A DNA stretch of 64,000 bases from Papaver somniferum (taxonomy: Eukaryota > Streptophyta > Magnoliopsida > Ranunculales > Papaveraceae): assembly GCF_003573695.1 (NCBI RefSeq), contig NC_039361.1, positions 88,492,149 through 88,556,148 of the forward strand, read 5' to 3'. Within the stretch, counting starts at the first letter, position 1; each line of letters opens with the position of its first letter. This document shows positions 12,311 through 22,516 of this stretch, in pieces. Made by a program: the position numbers and the translations under genes. The notes under the pieces are model-generated. The model was not told the DNA's origin. It was given only the letters and a program-made list of their open reading frames with translations, and ran no database searches.

Positions 12311-12356
12311 AAAGAACGTGCAATTAGGGGATATAAAAAATAATTGGGGGATATAG
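12311..12356 (+). repeat. Left terminal inverted repeat of the MULE
   Basis: AAAGAACGTGC...ATAATTGGGGGATATAG. It pairs as an inverted repeat with 27580-27625, with about seven mismatches by eye. Matching blocks include AAGAACG, GGGGA.ATAAAAAA and AATTGGGGGATATAG. Confidence 0.65.
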
Positions 12357-12570
12357 GAAAAAGACAAAAACAGGATCCAAATATCGTCACCCCTTATCTA
12401 CATATTTTATGTAATTCCTAATCTACCCCTCACTAATCAGGATTAGTGATTGATAATAATTAGTAAAATCTTAAGATTTTTGATAAATGATTAGTGTGTG
12501 TTATTATTTGTGTTTGGGTGAGAGTAGAAGGAGGGAAAGAAAATTTGAGAGGGAAATTATTTTGGTGAAA

Positions 12571-12792
12571 ATGGAGGATGACTGTGAAGAGAGAATTGCT
12601 GCTGCTGAATCTTTAGCTCAACTACAACAAGGAGCATATCTTGAATCTTCAGACAATGACAACAACTCACAATTGCAAGTTTTTGTGGAACCAACACCTT
12701 TGGAACATGAATTTTATGAGCATGAAGTGTTTCATGAAGAACCAACCCAAGAGAGTAAACTAGCTCAACATATAAGCACTCCCAATACTCAG
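12571..12792 (+). pseudogene. MULE transposase gene, exon 1
   Basis: ATG at 12571 opens an acidic N-terminal peptide (MEDDCEERIAAAESLAQ...), rich in Glu, Gln and Asn. An in-frame upstream ATG at 12487 is possible, but its extension is basic and less likely. The exon ends CAG|GTAAAG at 12792/12793 on a codon boundary and joins exon 2 in phase. No domain is recognised here; it is assigned by linkage to exons 2 and 3. Confidence 0.55.
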
Positions 12793-13551
12793 GTAAAGCT
12801 ACGAATAGGTTGAAAAATTGATTTTTTTCTTTGAATCCACCATTGTTGCTGCTATAAAAGCTCGGTACCGGCATGGTCAAAGTATGATTACCATGCCGGA
12901 ACCACATATACCGGCATAATCTTCATACTACGACCATGCCGGAACCTTGATATCCCTCATTTTGAAACTAAAACCAGCATAATACGCAACCAAATAACTA
13001 TGCCGGTATAAAAGTTACTTTTTACCTACCACAAAATATGCTACCGGCATGGTTGAATTCTAAGGTTACCATGCCGGTACTGCATGAAAAACATACAGGA
13101 AGCAGTGTCTTCCGAAGTTAAATACTGGCATGTAAAAGTAATTAACTACCACGCCGGAACTGTGTACCGGCGTGGAACCATAGATAACGAGCATGCCGGA
13201 ACATCCTCCGGTGCTGTTCAATTTTACCGTTACCATGCCCGTACCTACAAAAAAACATACAGGAAGGAGTGTTTTCCAAAGCTAAATATCGGCATGGTAT
13301 ATTAAGTATGTGCTACGCCGGAACCTCCCACCGGCGTGGTCACTTAGATTACGAGCATGCCGGAACCAGTATTTTCGGCGTTGCTTTCAAATATATTTTT
13401 AATGCCGGAAGCGTCTCAAAATTGGTCTTCAGTTTCGGTGCAGTTCGACTGTGCCGGGACTGTGATCGAGCATTCCGGAACTGCATACCGGAATAGTATT
13501 AAATTTTTCTTTTTTTGGAACTAATTTATTTTATTTTCGTTTGATCCTTAG
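12793..13551 (+). other. Intron 1 of the transposase gene, filled with CCGGCATG repeats
   Basis: Donor GTAAAG at 12793 and acceptor TTAG at 13548-13551. The intron carries about 15 copies of TACCGGCATG or its complement CATGCCGGTA/AAC, in both orientations and 30-60 bases apart. The open frames at 13084-13496 are repeat-borne and probably not coding. Confidence 0.5.
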
Positions 13552-13626
13552 GTTGTGACATATATTGATCCAACAAATGCAAAACCGCTCGGTCAGGATA
13601 CGTCGGAATACTATAAAATGCCTCTG
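13552..13626 (+). pseudogene. MULE transposase gene, exon 2
   Basis: A 75-base exon flanked by TTAG and GTATGT encodes 25 residues (VVTYIDPTNAKPLG...YYKMPL) in phase with both neighbours. Its length, a multiple of three, and the good splice sites support it. It is too short for a database-style call from memory. Confidence 0.5.
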
Positions 13627-13724
13627 GTATGTTACCAAAGATTTCTTTTCACCTAGTATCTTGAATATTACCAATGGATTGCTTGTAATGAACCTTATAA
13701 TCTCCCACTGTTTTCCTTATGTAG

Positions 13725-14910
13725 GGAATAAAAGATCCAAAGGAAGCAACTGCTTGGGATAAAGAGACTGCCCTTAAGAACATGTGTGTGTTGGTGAGGA
13801 ATACCCAAGGTTCAAACAACCTTTTTGAGATGGTTTGTGAGAAAAGTGGGCAATACAAGGAGAAGAATAGCCACAAGATAAAGGATTATGTATATCCAAA
13901 GAAGACTAATAGGGTATACAAGACTTATACGAGGAAGGATAATTTCCCCTTTAAGCTTGTATTCCGTTTAAATGACAAGAACAATGAATGGGATTGTGAG
14001 GTTTCGTTCGGCCTCCATAACCACCGGGATCCGAACGATTTTGTTGGTCACTCCCTAGTTGCGAAGATAAAACCTCATGAAATGGAGGATGTAAAGAGAT
14101 TGACCAAAGCATTTATCAAACCGAGAAAAATTCTCAGACGCTTCAAGGAAAAATATAAGACGAACGTGTCTTCTCTAAGTACAATTTATAGTGCACAAGC
14201 AAGTATTAGAAAGGTGGAATGGGAAGGGAGGAGCGTTATGCAAGAATTTGAGAAGATAGTTTGGGATTACAACTACACGCGTATCATTAAAATAGGTACG
14301 GACAACACACCCCTTCAAATATTCATTTCGCATCTTTTGCTTTCACAATTGGCTCATACATGTTGTGGTGTTCTTATGATGGATTGCACCTACAAGAAAA
14401 ACAAATACAATATGCCGTTGTTGAACATCGTGGGGCACACATCGAACAAAGTAACATTCACATTGTCTTGGTGTTTAATGGAAAACGAGAGGGACTATAA
14501 TTATCATTGGGTATTACGTCAATGGAAAAGATTCTTCCGGGAAACTCAACTTCCGAGTGTCATCATAACCGATCAAGATGATGCATTAATAAATGCAATA
14601 TCCGACGTCTTCCCGGATGCAAAAAATTTCCTATGTACATACCATATACGTAATAATGTGATAAAAACTTGTCATGCCTTGTTTGAACCCACAAAGGCGG
14701 ATATTAAGAAGAGAATGATTGTTCAACTAAAGGAAGATGTTTGCAAGAACAAACTATCACCCGAAGAAGAAGAAGATGTGAGAGGCAAGATCAAAGAGCG
14801 AGTGGACAAAGAAGATGAGGAAAAGCATAAAAAGTGGTTGGAATTTCTAAGAGATTGGGAGAAATTTTATTGGTCTCTTACCGAGGATATGTATGAAAAG
14901 AGATTGGACA
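13725..14910 (+). pseudogene. FAR1-related / MULE transposase, N-terminal and catalytic region
   Basis: The exon follows the acceptor GTAG at 13721-13724. The N-terminal ~110 residues form a FAR1/WRKY-GCM1-like zinc-binding region with a C-terminal W.C...GLHNH signature; the Cys usually found just before PFKL is Phe here. The MULE DDE transposase domain follows: first Asp in VLMMDCTYKKNKY, second Asp in VIITDQDDALINA, then the CTYHIRNNV (C..H) motif and a charged helical insert. The third catalytic residue lies beyond the Cassandra insertion at 14911. Transposases of this class cut and join DNA at the element's inverted repeats. This segment itself has an open frame. Confidence 0.8.
14906..14910 (+). 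repeat. Target site duplication of the Cassandra TRIM, left
   Basis: GGACA, repeated exactly at 15613-15617 on the other side of the insertion. Confidence 0.9.
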
Positions 14911-15025
14911 TGTAATACCCTGATATTCGGCAGTGGTTGGCCGAATGGAATATAAGTAATGATTTGTCCTTACCTAACACCGAGGCCTGATGGGTTCACT
15001 TGACTGAGTTGTGGGAAAAACTTCT

Positions 15026-15080
15026 CAGTTAAGCGTGCTCGGCGGGGAGTAGTCACAAGATGGGTGACCTCTCGGGAAGC
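15026..15080 (+). repeat. 5S rRNA-like block in the left Cassandra LTR
   Basis: CAGTTAAGCGTGCTCGG matches the plant 5S internal box A region and GATGGGTGACCTC the box C region, with the expected spacing. It is part of an LTR, not a 5S rRNA gene: the 5' third is diverged and there is no 5S tandem array. Confidence 0.85.
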
Positions 15081-15456
15081 TGCTGCTGGATAATCGCAGT
15101 AGTGCCGATGAAAACCCCACACTGCTGGATAACCGCAGTGGCTAAGTGGGGACAATATCGGTGGAGGGACGGGTCATTACAAATTGTATTAGAGCCGACG
15201 ATGGGTCACCTGCCGAGGGTGGAAATGTACGCTGGACGGGGTTGGTCCAGGTGCTTCTCATGAGGGGCATAAAACGTCGGATATCTGGGCTTGCGAATAT
15301 ATTCTGGAGCCGAGGACGGCTCCAATTTAAGGTGGTGGTATTGTAATACCCGGATATTCGGCAGTGGTTGGCCGAATGGAACATAAGTAATGATTTTTCC
15401 TTCCCTAACACCGAGGCATGATGGGTTCACTTGACTGAGTTGTGGGAAAAAATTCT

Positions 15457-15511
15457 CAGTTAAGAGTGCTCGGCCGGGAGTAGTCACATGATGGGTGACC
15501 TCTCTGGAAGC
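15457..15511 (+). repeat. 5S rRNA-like block in the right Cassandra LTR
   Basis: Equivalent of 15026-15080 in the second LTR (CAGTTAAGAGTGCTCGG ... GATGGGTGACCTC), with a few substitutions including one within box A. Confidence 0.85.
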
Positions 15512-15617
15512 TGTTGCTGGATAACCGCAGTAGTGTCGATGAAAACCGCACATTGCTGGATAACCGCAGTGGCTAAGTGGAGACAATATCGGTGGAGGGA
15601 CGGGTCATTATAGGACA

Positions 15618-16198
15618 AGTTTATTGCCGATTGGAATGAAGTTTATCCGACTTCCATCTGGTATTGTCATACTCAATGGTTGGATAAGTTCAAGGAAAAC
15701 TTTGTGCGTGCATGGAAAAACCGGTATAGACACTACGGGAATGAGCAACTAGTATAGCGGAGGCCTCTCATGGGAGATTTAAAGATCTAATCCGGTCCGT
15801 CCAAGGAAACGTGGTTACGGTCACCGAGGCAATGGAGCAATACTTTAAGTTGCTCCAAGGAATAAAGTTCAACGTATCTCAATGGGCAAAAAAACAGATG
15901 ATGAGACATACACTAAGGAAAACCGGGTGATGTGTGTATTTGTCCCGACATGTCTTCATTGAGGCTTCCGTGTTGTCATATGCTTGTGAAGTATGAAGAA
16001 GTGATACCTATTGAGGTTATCGATCCGTTTTGGAAGAAACTATCTTTCGACCCTCCCCTTATGGAAGATCCCGGACAATCACCTTGGGATACGAACGAAG
16101 CAAAGGAATTCTACGAAGCTTACTCACGTGGAAAATCGGTTATCCGGCAAGTCTTGTTGAGCCAACTAAGGATAATTACACGCCCATGGACAGCATAA
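15618..16198 (+). pseudogene. MULE transposase, catalytic Glu and SWIM zinc finger region
   Basis: Directly after the TRIM the frame continues from 14910 (KFIADWNEVYPTS...) up to about 15745. A one-base shift then moves it to the frame holding TSIAEASHGRFK, which supplies the third catalytic residue (Glu) of the DDE triad. That frame ends at TGA 15928-15930, and another shift leads to the SWIM motif CICPDMSSLRLPCCH (C.C...C.H) near 15935-15980. SWIM fingers follow the transposase domain in FAR1-type MULE proteins. A further shift occurs near 16150-16200. At least three lesions make this a pseudogene. Confidence 0.75.
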
Positions 16199-16207
16199 AG
16201 TGAATAG

Positions 16208-17187
16208 CCAATAAAGGGAGATCCTCCCGGTAGACCAAAAACCAAAATAGCAAGGAGAAAACAAAGGAAAAAATTGAAAGAAATGAGTCAACGTGAAAAT
16301 GAACTCCGTGCAAGTAAGAAACGAGATCTAACCGGATATGAGATTTCGGAAGCAAGGTTCGCGGAAGCGCCGGTTCCAGACAAAAGGGGTAGGCCGAGGA
16401 AGGAACCGTTATCAAGTCAACAACAAACGACGGATTCCGTATCCACACATATAGTCGATGTAGCGGAGGATCCAAAGAAAAGGGGTAGGCTGCCAAAGGT
16501 ACCAACATCGAGCTACCAAGAAAAACAAGGTGAGCATTCCGTATCCATACCTATGGTCGATGTAGCGGAGGTTCCAAAGAAAAGGGGTAAGCCGCCAAAG
16601 GTACCAACATTGAGCTACCAAGAACAACAAGGTGAGCATTCTGAAGCCCCACCCATAGTCGATGTAGCAGAGGTTCCAAAGAAAATGGGTAGGCCGCCAA
16701 AGGTACCAATATTGAGCTACCAAGAACAACAAGGTGAGCATTCCGAAGCCCCACCCATAGTCGATGTAGAGGAGGTTCCAAAGAAAAGAGGTAGGCCGCC
16801 AAAGGTACCAACATTGATCTACCAAGAACAACAAGGTGAGTATTATGAAGCCCCACCTAAAATAAGTGATAGCAAATGTAATCAACCCATATCTAGTCAA
16901 CAACAACACCATGGTGAAAACTCCATAGGCACAACCAAAGTTGATGTAGTTTCGGTTCCAAGGCGAAGGGGTAGGCCAAGGAAGCACGGACTCCCAACAC
17001 ATACTGAAGACATTGGAAATGTAGAGATTGCAGAGGATGGATTGGATATAATTAAGCTAAAAGTTTGTAATATGAAGATGTTTAAGGATTCCAAAACAGG
17101 TAAGACTTATAGACATTACCATACCAAAATACAGTCTTACGCAGAGCAACTTCCCGAGGTTATTCGCGAGTATATTGTGTATAGGAT
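16208..17187 (+). pseudogene. AT-hook repeat region of the MULE transposase
   Basis: The open frame starts in a basic stretch (GDPPGRPKTKIARRKQRKK) and holds six AT-hook cores of the type KRGRPRK/KKRGRPPK, two of them variant (RGRL, RGKP) and one MGRP. Four of these lie in a 102-base tandem repeat (16460-16867), each unit reading VAEVPKKRGRPPKVPTLSYQ plus a variable QQGEHSEAPPIVD tail. AT-hooks bind the minor groove of AT-rich DNA, so the region may help bind the element's AT-rich ends. That role is an inference. A frameshift at ~17185 separates it from the OTU domain. Confidence 0.7.
16460..16867 (+). repeat. 102-bp coding tandem repeat, four copies
   Basis: Units start at 16460, 16562, 16664 and 16766 (GTAGCGGAGG... 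or close). The period is 34 codons, so the frame is kept. Copies differ by a few substitutions each. Confidence 0.85.
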
Positions 17188-17799
17188 GATGTCGATGGAG
17201 ATGGAAATTGTGGCTATCATGCCGTGACCGAACAATTAGGAATCTTCGAGACGGCGGTTAGTAGAGGAATGACACCATGCTGATATGCTAGAAAGAGGAT
17301 GGCCTAACAAATTGTGAAAAAGAGGAGCTTTTATGAGCAATTGGTTGGTCAAGGCGAGGGGTTTGATAATATGTATGCTCAAGTGTTAGGACCCGAGCAG
17401 GAGATGAAGTTTCTTCCTTTTGAATATTGGATGAGAATGCCGCTTTGTGGGAATCTGGTAGCGGATACATTTAGTTTTGTTTTTCATTATTTTACCCCCA
17501 CCGTAGAAGTAACATTTACGCCAAAGTGGAAAAAATGCGAAGGATCCCTTAAGAAGCGAAGAGTTGTTTTGGCGTTCGTGAACGGTAATTATTTCGTTAT
17601 TCTAAAACTCAAGGAAAATTGTCCATTGCCACCTGTTTGTGGGATGGTTAAAAACAAGGATCTAGATCCCAATATCTGGAAGGGATGGATGGCATTGTAT
17701 GAGGAGAATCACCAATTTTGCGATGTGTTGGCCTTATCAAAGAAACCTCTCCAAGAGGAGGAGATGCAACTTCATACGTGTGGAAGCGATGATGAGTAA
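17188..17799 (+). pseudogene. OTU-like protease domain at the end of the MULE gene, degenerate
   Basis: In the frame starting at 17188 the sequence reads DVDGDGNCGYHAVTEQLG, the OTU cysteine-protease signature with its Asp and Cys (TGC-type codon TGT at 17209-17211). Two stops follow (about 17281 and 17308), then an open stretch (17314-17799). Its WMRMPLCGNLVAD, TFTPKW and VNGNYFVILKL segments align with the OTU middle and His regions. The catalytic His of the usual NHF is Tyr (17590-17592). OTU domains remove ubiquitin-like tags and occur in many plant MULE proteins. The stops and the His loss suggest it is inactive. Confidence 0.7.
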
Positions 17800-18480
17800 T
17801 TTGGACATATGTGGTTCACTAATACGCAAAATTTTGTTTTCCTTTTGGAAGTGTGAATTGTAAACATTAAATAATATTTTTATGCCAATGACGGCATGGT
17901 TATGTTTCATTATTACAATACCGAGACTTAGGTGCCGGCGTATAACTTACCTTTTGAAACAGTGCCGGAAATTCTGAAAAACATCCAGAGATATTAGTCC
18001 GGCATTGGAAGTAGAATAAAAACAGTGCCGATACTCATACAAAAATATTTTGCATCTGGAGTTACAGACTGCCGGCATGGTAGGCCAAAATACATTCAAT
18101 GTCGAAACTCTGCAATTTTTGGGATTTTGAAAATTCTGAGTACCGCTATTGATATTACGCTTTTCGAACATGCCAGTACTTAAGAAAAACTTGAAAATTT
18201 GTTAAGTCTTGGCACATTCAAACTCTGTAAAAGAGGTAATTTGACACTGGTTTAACAACATAATAAATCAAATAACAACACTAGATTGTATAAAAGGACA
18301 AACTCCAATTTAAGAGGTTCCAAACCTAAACCAAATCGAACATAAACCAAATCAAGCAAATAGTTTAGCAAGATACACAAACAAACACATTGTTTAAGAT
18401 ACACAAACAAACATAAACCAACACTATATTGTTCAAGACCAAACGAACACTATAGAAGAAACACACGATCACTCGGTCCT
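17800..18480. other. 3' flank of the transposase gene with CCGGCAT-type repeats
   Basis: 17880-18180 carries several copies of GCCGGCAT/ATGCCGG-like motifs. 18230-18480 is A/C-rich and resembles the 3' untranslated flank of the PMD gene at 24060-24172 (TTGTTCAAGAC..., then ATCACT.GGTC). No gene is seen. Confidence 0.45.
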
Positions 18481-18519
18481 TAACTTCTTGTGTGCCCTCT
18501 TCTTCTTTTCGCACCACAA

Positions 18520-18800
18520 TTATTTTGCCTCTGGATCTTCTATTTTGTCTATCTTTTTCTCGACTTTATCCATTTCTTTCTTGGTCAACACCTCTCCTTT
18601 CTTGTTCTTTTTCTTAAAGAATGTTGCCAAATTTCCTATCCGCTGACGCTGTTGTCATATTTTTAAAAATGTAATTAGTATGTATATACTTATATAAGTT
18701 TGATCACATATAAATAATATAATATCAAGATGCAAACGTCTTACATAAGTTTGGTAGATCCAACGATCCCAAGAGTGCTTGTAGACAAATAAGAGTGTAG
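18520..18800 (-). pseudogene. Second, internally deleted PMD gene remnant
   Basis: On the minus strand, 18795-18745 encodes VYKHSWDRWIYQTY followed by a donor GTAAGA. This matches the end of PMD exon 2 (GYKDSWARTIYQTF, donor GTAAGC). Only ~97 bases further, after an acceptor ACAACAG, 18648-18520 encodes RQRIGNL...KKGEVLTKKEMDKVEKKIDKIED and a stop, matching the last PMD exon. Exons 3 and 4, which carry the core of the domain, are missing. The 3' flank also matches. It is therefore a truncated relative of the gene at 24173-27278. Confidence 0.55.
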
Positions 18801-18962
18801 AAGCTGTGACGGGACACGCCGATTTTGGATTGCAAAAACCGATGATGCTGAAATGGAAGAATGTTTCTAAGGTGTTTGAATCATCCAAAGTGCGGAGATT
18901 TTCAATGGTTTGACAAAGCTGTTGAACTTGCAGAATCAAGAGAAAACCACAAGAGCCAATGA

Positions 18963-19157
18963 AAGCATATCGATGGGTGTGATGGGTGTTATATGAAGGG
19001 AAAGGAATATGTTGAAAGAGAAGAAGAACCAATGAAGATGGTCCTTGACACCCTCATTCCGGAAGATGTGTTTGAAGAAATTCACGAAAGGCTCAAAGGT
19101 TCCGTAATTGTTGAAAAGGGATGGAAAACCACAATTGTTGAAAAGGGATGGAAATAG
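18963..19157 (+). pseudogene. Open segment without a start codon, unrecognised
   Basis: A 65-codon frame ending in TAG is rich in charged residues (PEDVFEEIHERLKG, VEREEEPMKM). Its last part is an in-frame duplication (IVEKGWK twice). The composition looks like real protein, unlike nearby frames, but I do not recognise it. It may be the last exon or a decayed exon of a MULE-associated gene. After the stop a shifted frame continues for ~20 residues. Confidence 0.25.
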
Positions 19158-19159
19158 AT

Positions 19160-19750
19160 TATGAGATCATCTCTAACCAAAGTTACTCCATTCCATGTTT
19201 TTTAATATGTTTTGGTTAATGTGACCTTTATTTTGAATCTTTAGAAAAGAGCAGAAAATGTTTACATGGAAGGCAAGCGAGCAACAAGATGCGTCGCAAG
19301 CCCTTTTTGAATTGCAAAACCTAACCTCTTAAAAACAAACTCTCTCGAACCGGAGGTCATGACATTACTGTGCATGACTTTCTGAACTCTCTTGAGAAGT
19401 CCAAAGTAAAATTTTAAAATTTCAAATCCAATGTAATAGATTACTTAGGAATGAAATAAAAGAGCATTCAGAACGTATTTATAATCAATACCGGCATTGT
19501 AGTTTTATCCAAACCAATGTCGGTTTCTAGAAAAACTATCAACGTATAAGAAAATCGGAATTCCGGCATAGAGTCAATCAAGATTACAGTGACGGTTTTC
19601 TGAAAAACTATCAAAGTTTAAGAAAAACATAATTGCGGCATAGATTTTATAAAAGACTACAATGCTGGTACCTGCCAATATCTATACAGGAACTTGGACC
19701 CTTTCAAGTTCTTATTCTGGTATTGTTTTATAAAACAATTCCAATGCCGG
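19160..19750. other. Spacer with scattered CCGGCA/TGCCGG motifs
   Basis: 19480-19760 contains about eight copies of the ACCGGCAT/AATGCCGG repeat found in the introns of both MULE genes. The rest is AT-rich with no coding signal I can support. Confidence 0.4.
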
Positions 19751-20571
19751 CAATACACCATTTTAAGGTTTTATCAACCCAGAATAACAAGAGTATTAGT
19801 GCCGTTGCGAAATTTTAGTTGCTAATTTTCGTTGCTAATATTTTGCAACGACCATTTGCTATCGCAAATTTCGCAACACGAGAATTCAATTGCGAATAAC
19901 AACCGCTAGTCGTTCATGCATGCAAAGCGCGCGTGTGGTCGGAAACACTTCGACTTATTTTTATGCCCAAGTCAAAGTTTGGTCAAGTTCTCTTCTTTTT
20001 TTTCCCACCCCTTCAGGCTTATCCGCCTTATGTTTCCTTCATTAGTCTTCTCAGCCACATTTTTTTTTCAATTCTCTTTCTTCTTCGAGTTGCATCTCTG
20101 AAGAATCCTAGTTTTGCAACAACTTGAAAACCTTATAACTAGATCGATCACAGTACCACCATCAATTTCTTCATTTCTCAAGACCCCATCTCAGATTCAA
20201 AAGCAAACCCTAGTCTCTTCTTCAACTGACTTCTTCTTAATCAAGAGCACGGAGTCATCAGAATCATCTTCAGATCACCTTTGACAAAATCGATTGAACC
20301 ACAACAACGCTAGTTAGATCTGCAAGTAATAATCGTTTTGTTATGTGTATGTGTTGGTTTTAGGTTTGTGTTTGTTAGTAGATTTCAGTTGGAATTTTTA
20401 TTTCAGTTGGAAGCATCGATCTAAGACTTTAGGTCATTTGTGAGATTTGGAAGCATCGATATGATAATCAGGTAATAAGTTCATCTTTTTTTTCTAGATA
20501 TGTAGATCTGGGTACTTACTGATTTTAGGTCATCTATTTGTATTTTTGCTTTTCTATGTTTTAGTATTGCT

Positions 20572-20643
20572 GGTGGTGGTGTTGGTATTTGAGGCTTGGT
20601 GTTCTCTGGTGGTGGTGTTGGTATTTGAGGCTTGGTGTTCTCT
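20572..20643 (+). repeat. 36-bp perfect tandem duplication
   Basis: Two identical units (20572-20607 and 20608-20643) begin GGTGGTGGTGTTGG and end TTCTCT. They lie in a G/T-rich stretch following a 5' UTR-like C/T-rich region in the CACTA interior. Confidence 0.8.
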
Positions 20644-21190
20644 GGTGGAGTTGCAGCAACTTCAGGTGGAGGTGGTTTTGTAGGGGGTTGAATAGATTAT
20701 GAAGCAGAGGTTGAGGATGAAGAAGAATCTGAAAAATCAAAATCAGAAGTGAATTATTAAGATGATGAAGAAGATAAGAGTGGTGGAGAGGTTTGTTATT
20801 TGAAACCTTTAAGAGTAATATTTCATTATATCTTTGAAGTCATTTAAAATGATTAACATTTTTTCTAATTTAGGTTGTTTAATTTTACAGGAAAATTAGT
20901 ATAAGGATAAGCAACTTTATTCCCCTTTTCATTTTGGTTCTCTAGATGTTTTCTTAGTAATTGTGCAGCTTAATTCTCAGTTTCTAAATCAAGATATATG
21001 TTGTTTTATGTGATGCAGAATATTGGAGCAACATGGTCTCTCATAAGAAGAGGTACAAAGATATACGAAAGATTTATCAGAAGAAAGTAAGTTAAAAATA
21101 CTTAATTATGATAGATAGATTTAGACTTTGTTGTGTATTCAGTATTCAAGATTTGGATTTGGATTTGTGAGTGAATTTTTTTGTGATGTT

Positions 21191-21411
21191 GGTCGGTTTT
21201 ATGATAAAGAGGTACAAAGAGCTACAAAACTTTTACCATGTAAGATAGTGAAAAAGGAAGGAAAGCCTTGTGTTGAGGTTAAACGTAAGGATGGGGAGAC
21301 TTGAGGTTTTCAGTCCTGGGGAAATTAATGCTATGATTCAATCTAAGATGAAGGAAACAACTGAAGCATTCCCAGGAAAAAAAATTAAGGATGCAGTCAT
21401 TAGTATACCTG
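21191..21411 (+). pseudogene. HSP70/BiP-like gene fragment, first piece
   Basis: The frame encodes [10 protein letters not shown]..., [15 protein letters not shown], then after an in-frame TGA and a shift FSPGEINAMIQSKMKET and KKIKDAVISIP. These are the conserved segments of the HSP70 nucleotide-binding domain, closest in wording to the ER form BiP. It ends at a donor GTAAGG. This is a captured piece inside the CACTA element with the exon/intron structure kept, so the capture was from genomic DNA. Confidence 0.75.
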
Positions 21412-21502
21412 GTAAGGACAAATCAAATCATGTTTGATTTTGCAATTTATTAGGAGGATTTTTGAAATTTGGTTAATTGGTCATGCTGTTAATTTTTCTA
21501 CA

Positions 21503-21669
21503 ACATACTTCAATGATGGTCAGAGATAGGCTACCAAGGCTACTACTGTAATCGCTGGATTAAATGTAGCAAGAATCATCAACGAGCCAACTGCATTCGC
21601 TATCGCATTTGGTCTGGGCAAATCAAGGAAAGCTGATGAGAACAAATCTATTTTCCACGGGGAGGGTAT
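21503..21669 (+). pseudogene. HSP70/BiP-like gene fragment, second piece
   Basis: It continues the previous fragment: YFNDGQR, an in-frame TAG, then VIAGLNVARIINEPTAFAIAF, which is the hallmark HSP70 ATPase motif (usually NEPTAAAIAYG). It follows an intron of ~90 bases. The stop and substitutions show decay. No substrate-binding domain follows. Confidence 0.8.
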
Positions 21670-22516
21670 CTTATTTAATTTAAAGCATCTCTCACCCTTA
21701 TTCTGCCCTGTAAACTTTAAACTTACAATAACTTTTAAAACTGATGCACCACCACTGACCATTTCCTTTCAGTGTGAACTATTCTGGGCTAGTATTCAAA
21801 ATCGATATGTTTCTTTGGAGTGTTCTTATTTCACTTACCCTAAGGCAACTGATAATTACATCTGTTGATGACCACCTATGCTATAAATGCATATCTAGCT
21901 TAGTCAAGTCTACTTCAGATAAAAGTAAAACATTTTTGAGTTTCGTTACATAGTTATAAAAATATGTAAAATCGTTATGTCTTTTCTTCTTGGCAATATT
22001 TCATCCAGGGGATACCAATTTTTTTTTGCGCGAGTTTGAAAAATGTGGGCTTATATTGAAGCAAGTTCCTGGCACTGGTGATGCTTAACTGGACGCATAT
22101 TCTATATCAGGTTCTTCTTCTTTTCCTCATCTTACCTTCACGATATGAATTTGTGTTATTATTTTTGTTCGTTTGAACTATTCTGACGGAAGTTAGAAAA
22201 TTATGCACACATTTGTTCCCATATAATATAGTTATCCAAATTCCATGTGCATAGTAATATTTAGCTTCATCTATTGGATAGTGGTTCACACATGACCTTG
22301 CTTTGAAACTGCATTAGCTCCTTTCCGTTGTATTTTTTTTTTTGTTATTTTAAACTACTTTTACAAAACTCGGCAGGCATCAGGTTTTTAACAGCTTCAC
22401 CTTACGATATTGTGCTGTGTAGCTAATGTTATTTGTACATATTTCTCATGTTTCATCAACTATAAATGCTTCCCAATCAAGTTTCGATGTGATTTTCAGT
22501 TTATAAATTTGTGCAG

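Larger units (their letters stand above)
14911..15612 (+). mobile_element. Cassandra-like TRIM retrotransposon, complete
   Basis: Two LTRs of 271 bases each (14911-15181 and 15342-15612) start TGTAATACCC and end CATTACA/CATTATA. They are flanked by a 5-bp duplication GGACA. A primer binding site resembling the initiator-Met tRNA complement (ATTGTATTAGAGC, 15183-15195) follows the left LTR, and a purine-rich tract (AAGGTGGTGG) precedes the right one. Each LTR contains a 5S rRNA-like block, which is the defining trait of Cassandra. It has no coding capacity. I count about 17 differences between the LTRs, so the insertion is not recent. It splits the transposase frame; removing it with one duplication copy restores the reading frame. 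Confidence 0.92.

Noticed and set aside
13084..13496. Two open frames in the CCGGCATG repeat block
   Set aside because: They lie in an intron supported by phase-compatible splice sites and consist of the short repeat.
15026..15511. Two 5S rRNA genes
   Set aside because: Both copies lie inside the LTRs of a Cassandra TRIM and diverge outside the internal control boxes.
14970..15586. Overlapping open frames across the Cassandra element on both strands
   Set aside because: The element is a noncoding TRIM; the frames are not conserved between its two LTRs.
16412..17002. Long minus-strand frames opposite the AT-hook region
   Set aside because: They are shadows of the 102-bp coding repeat; the plus-strand frame carries the recognisable AT-hooks.
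18655..19032. A 125-codon minus-strand gene
   Set aside because: Only its VYKHSWDRWIYQTY segment looks real (the PMD exon 2 end). The rest crosses an intron and poorly protein-like sequence.
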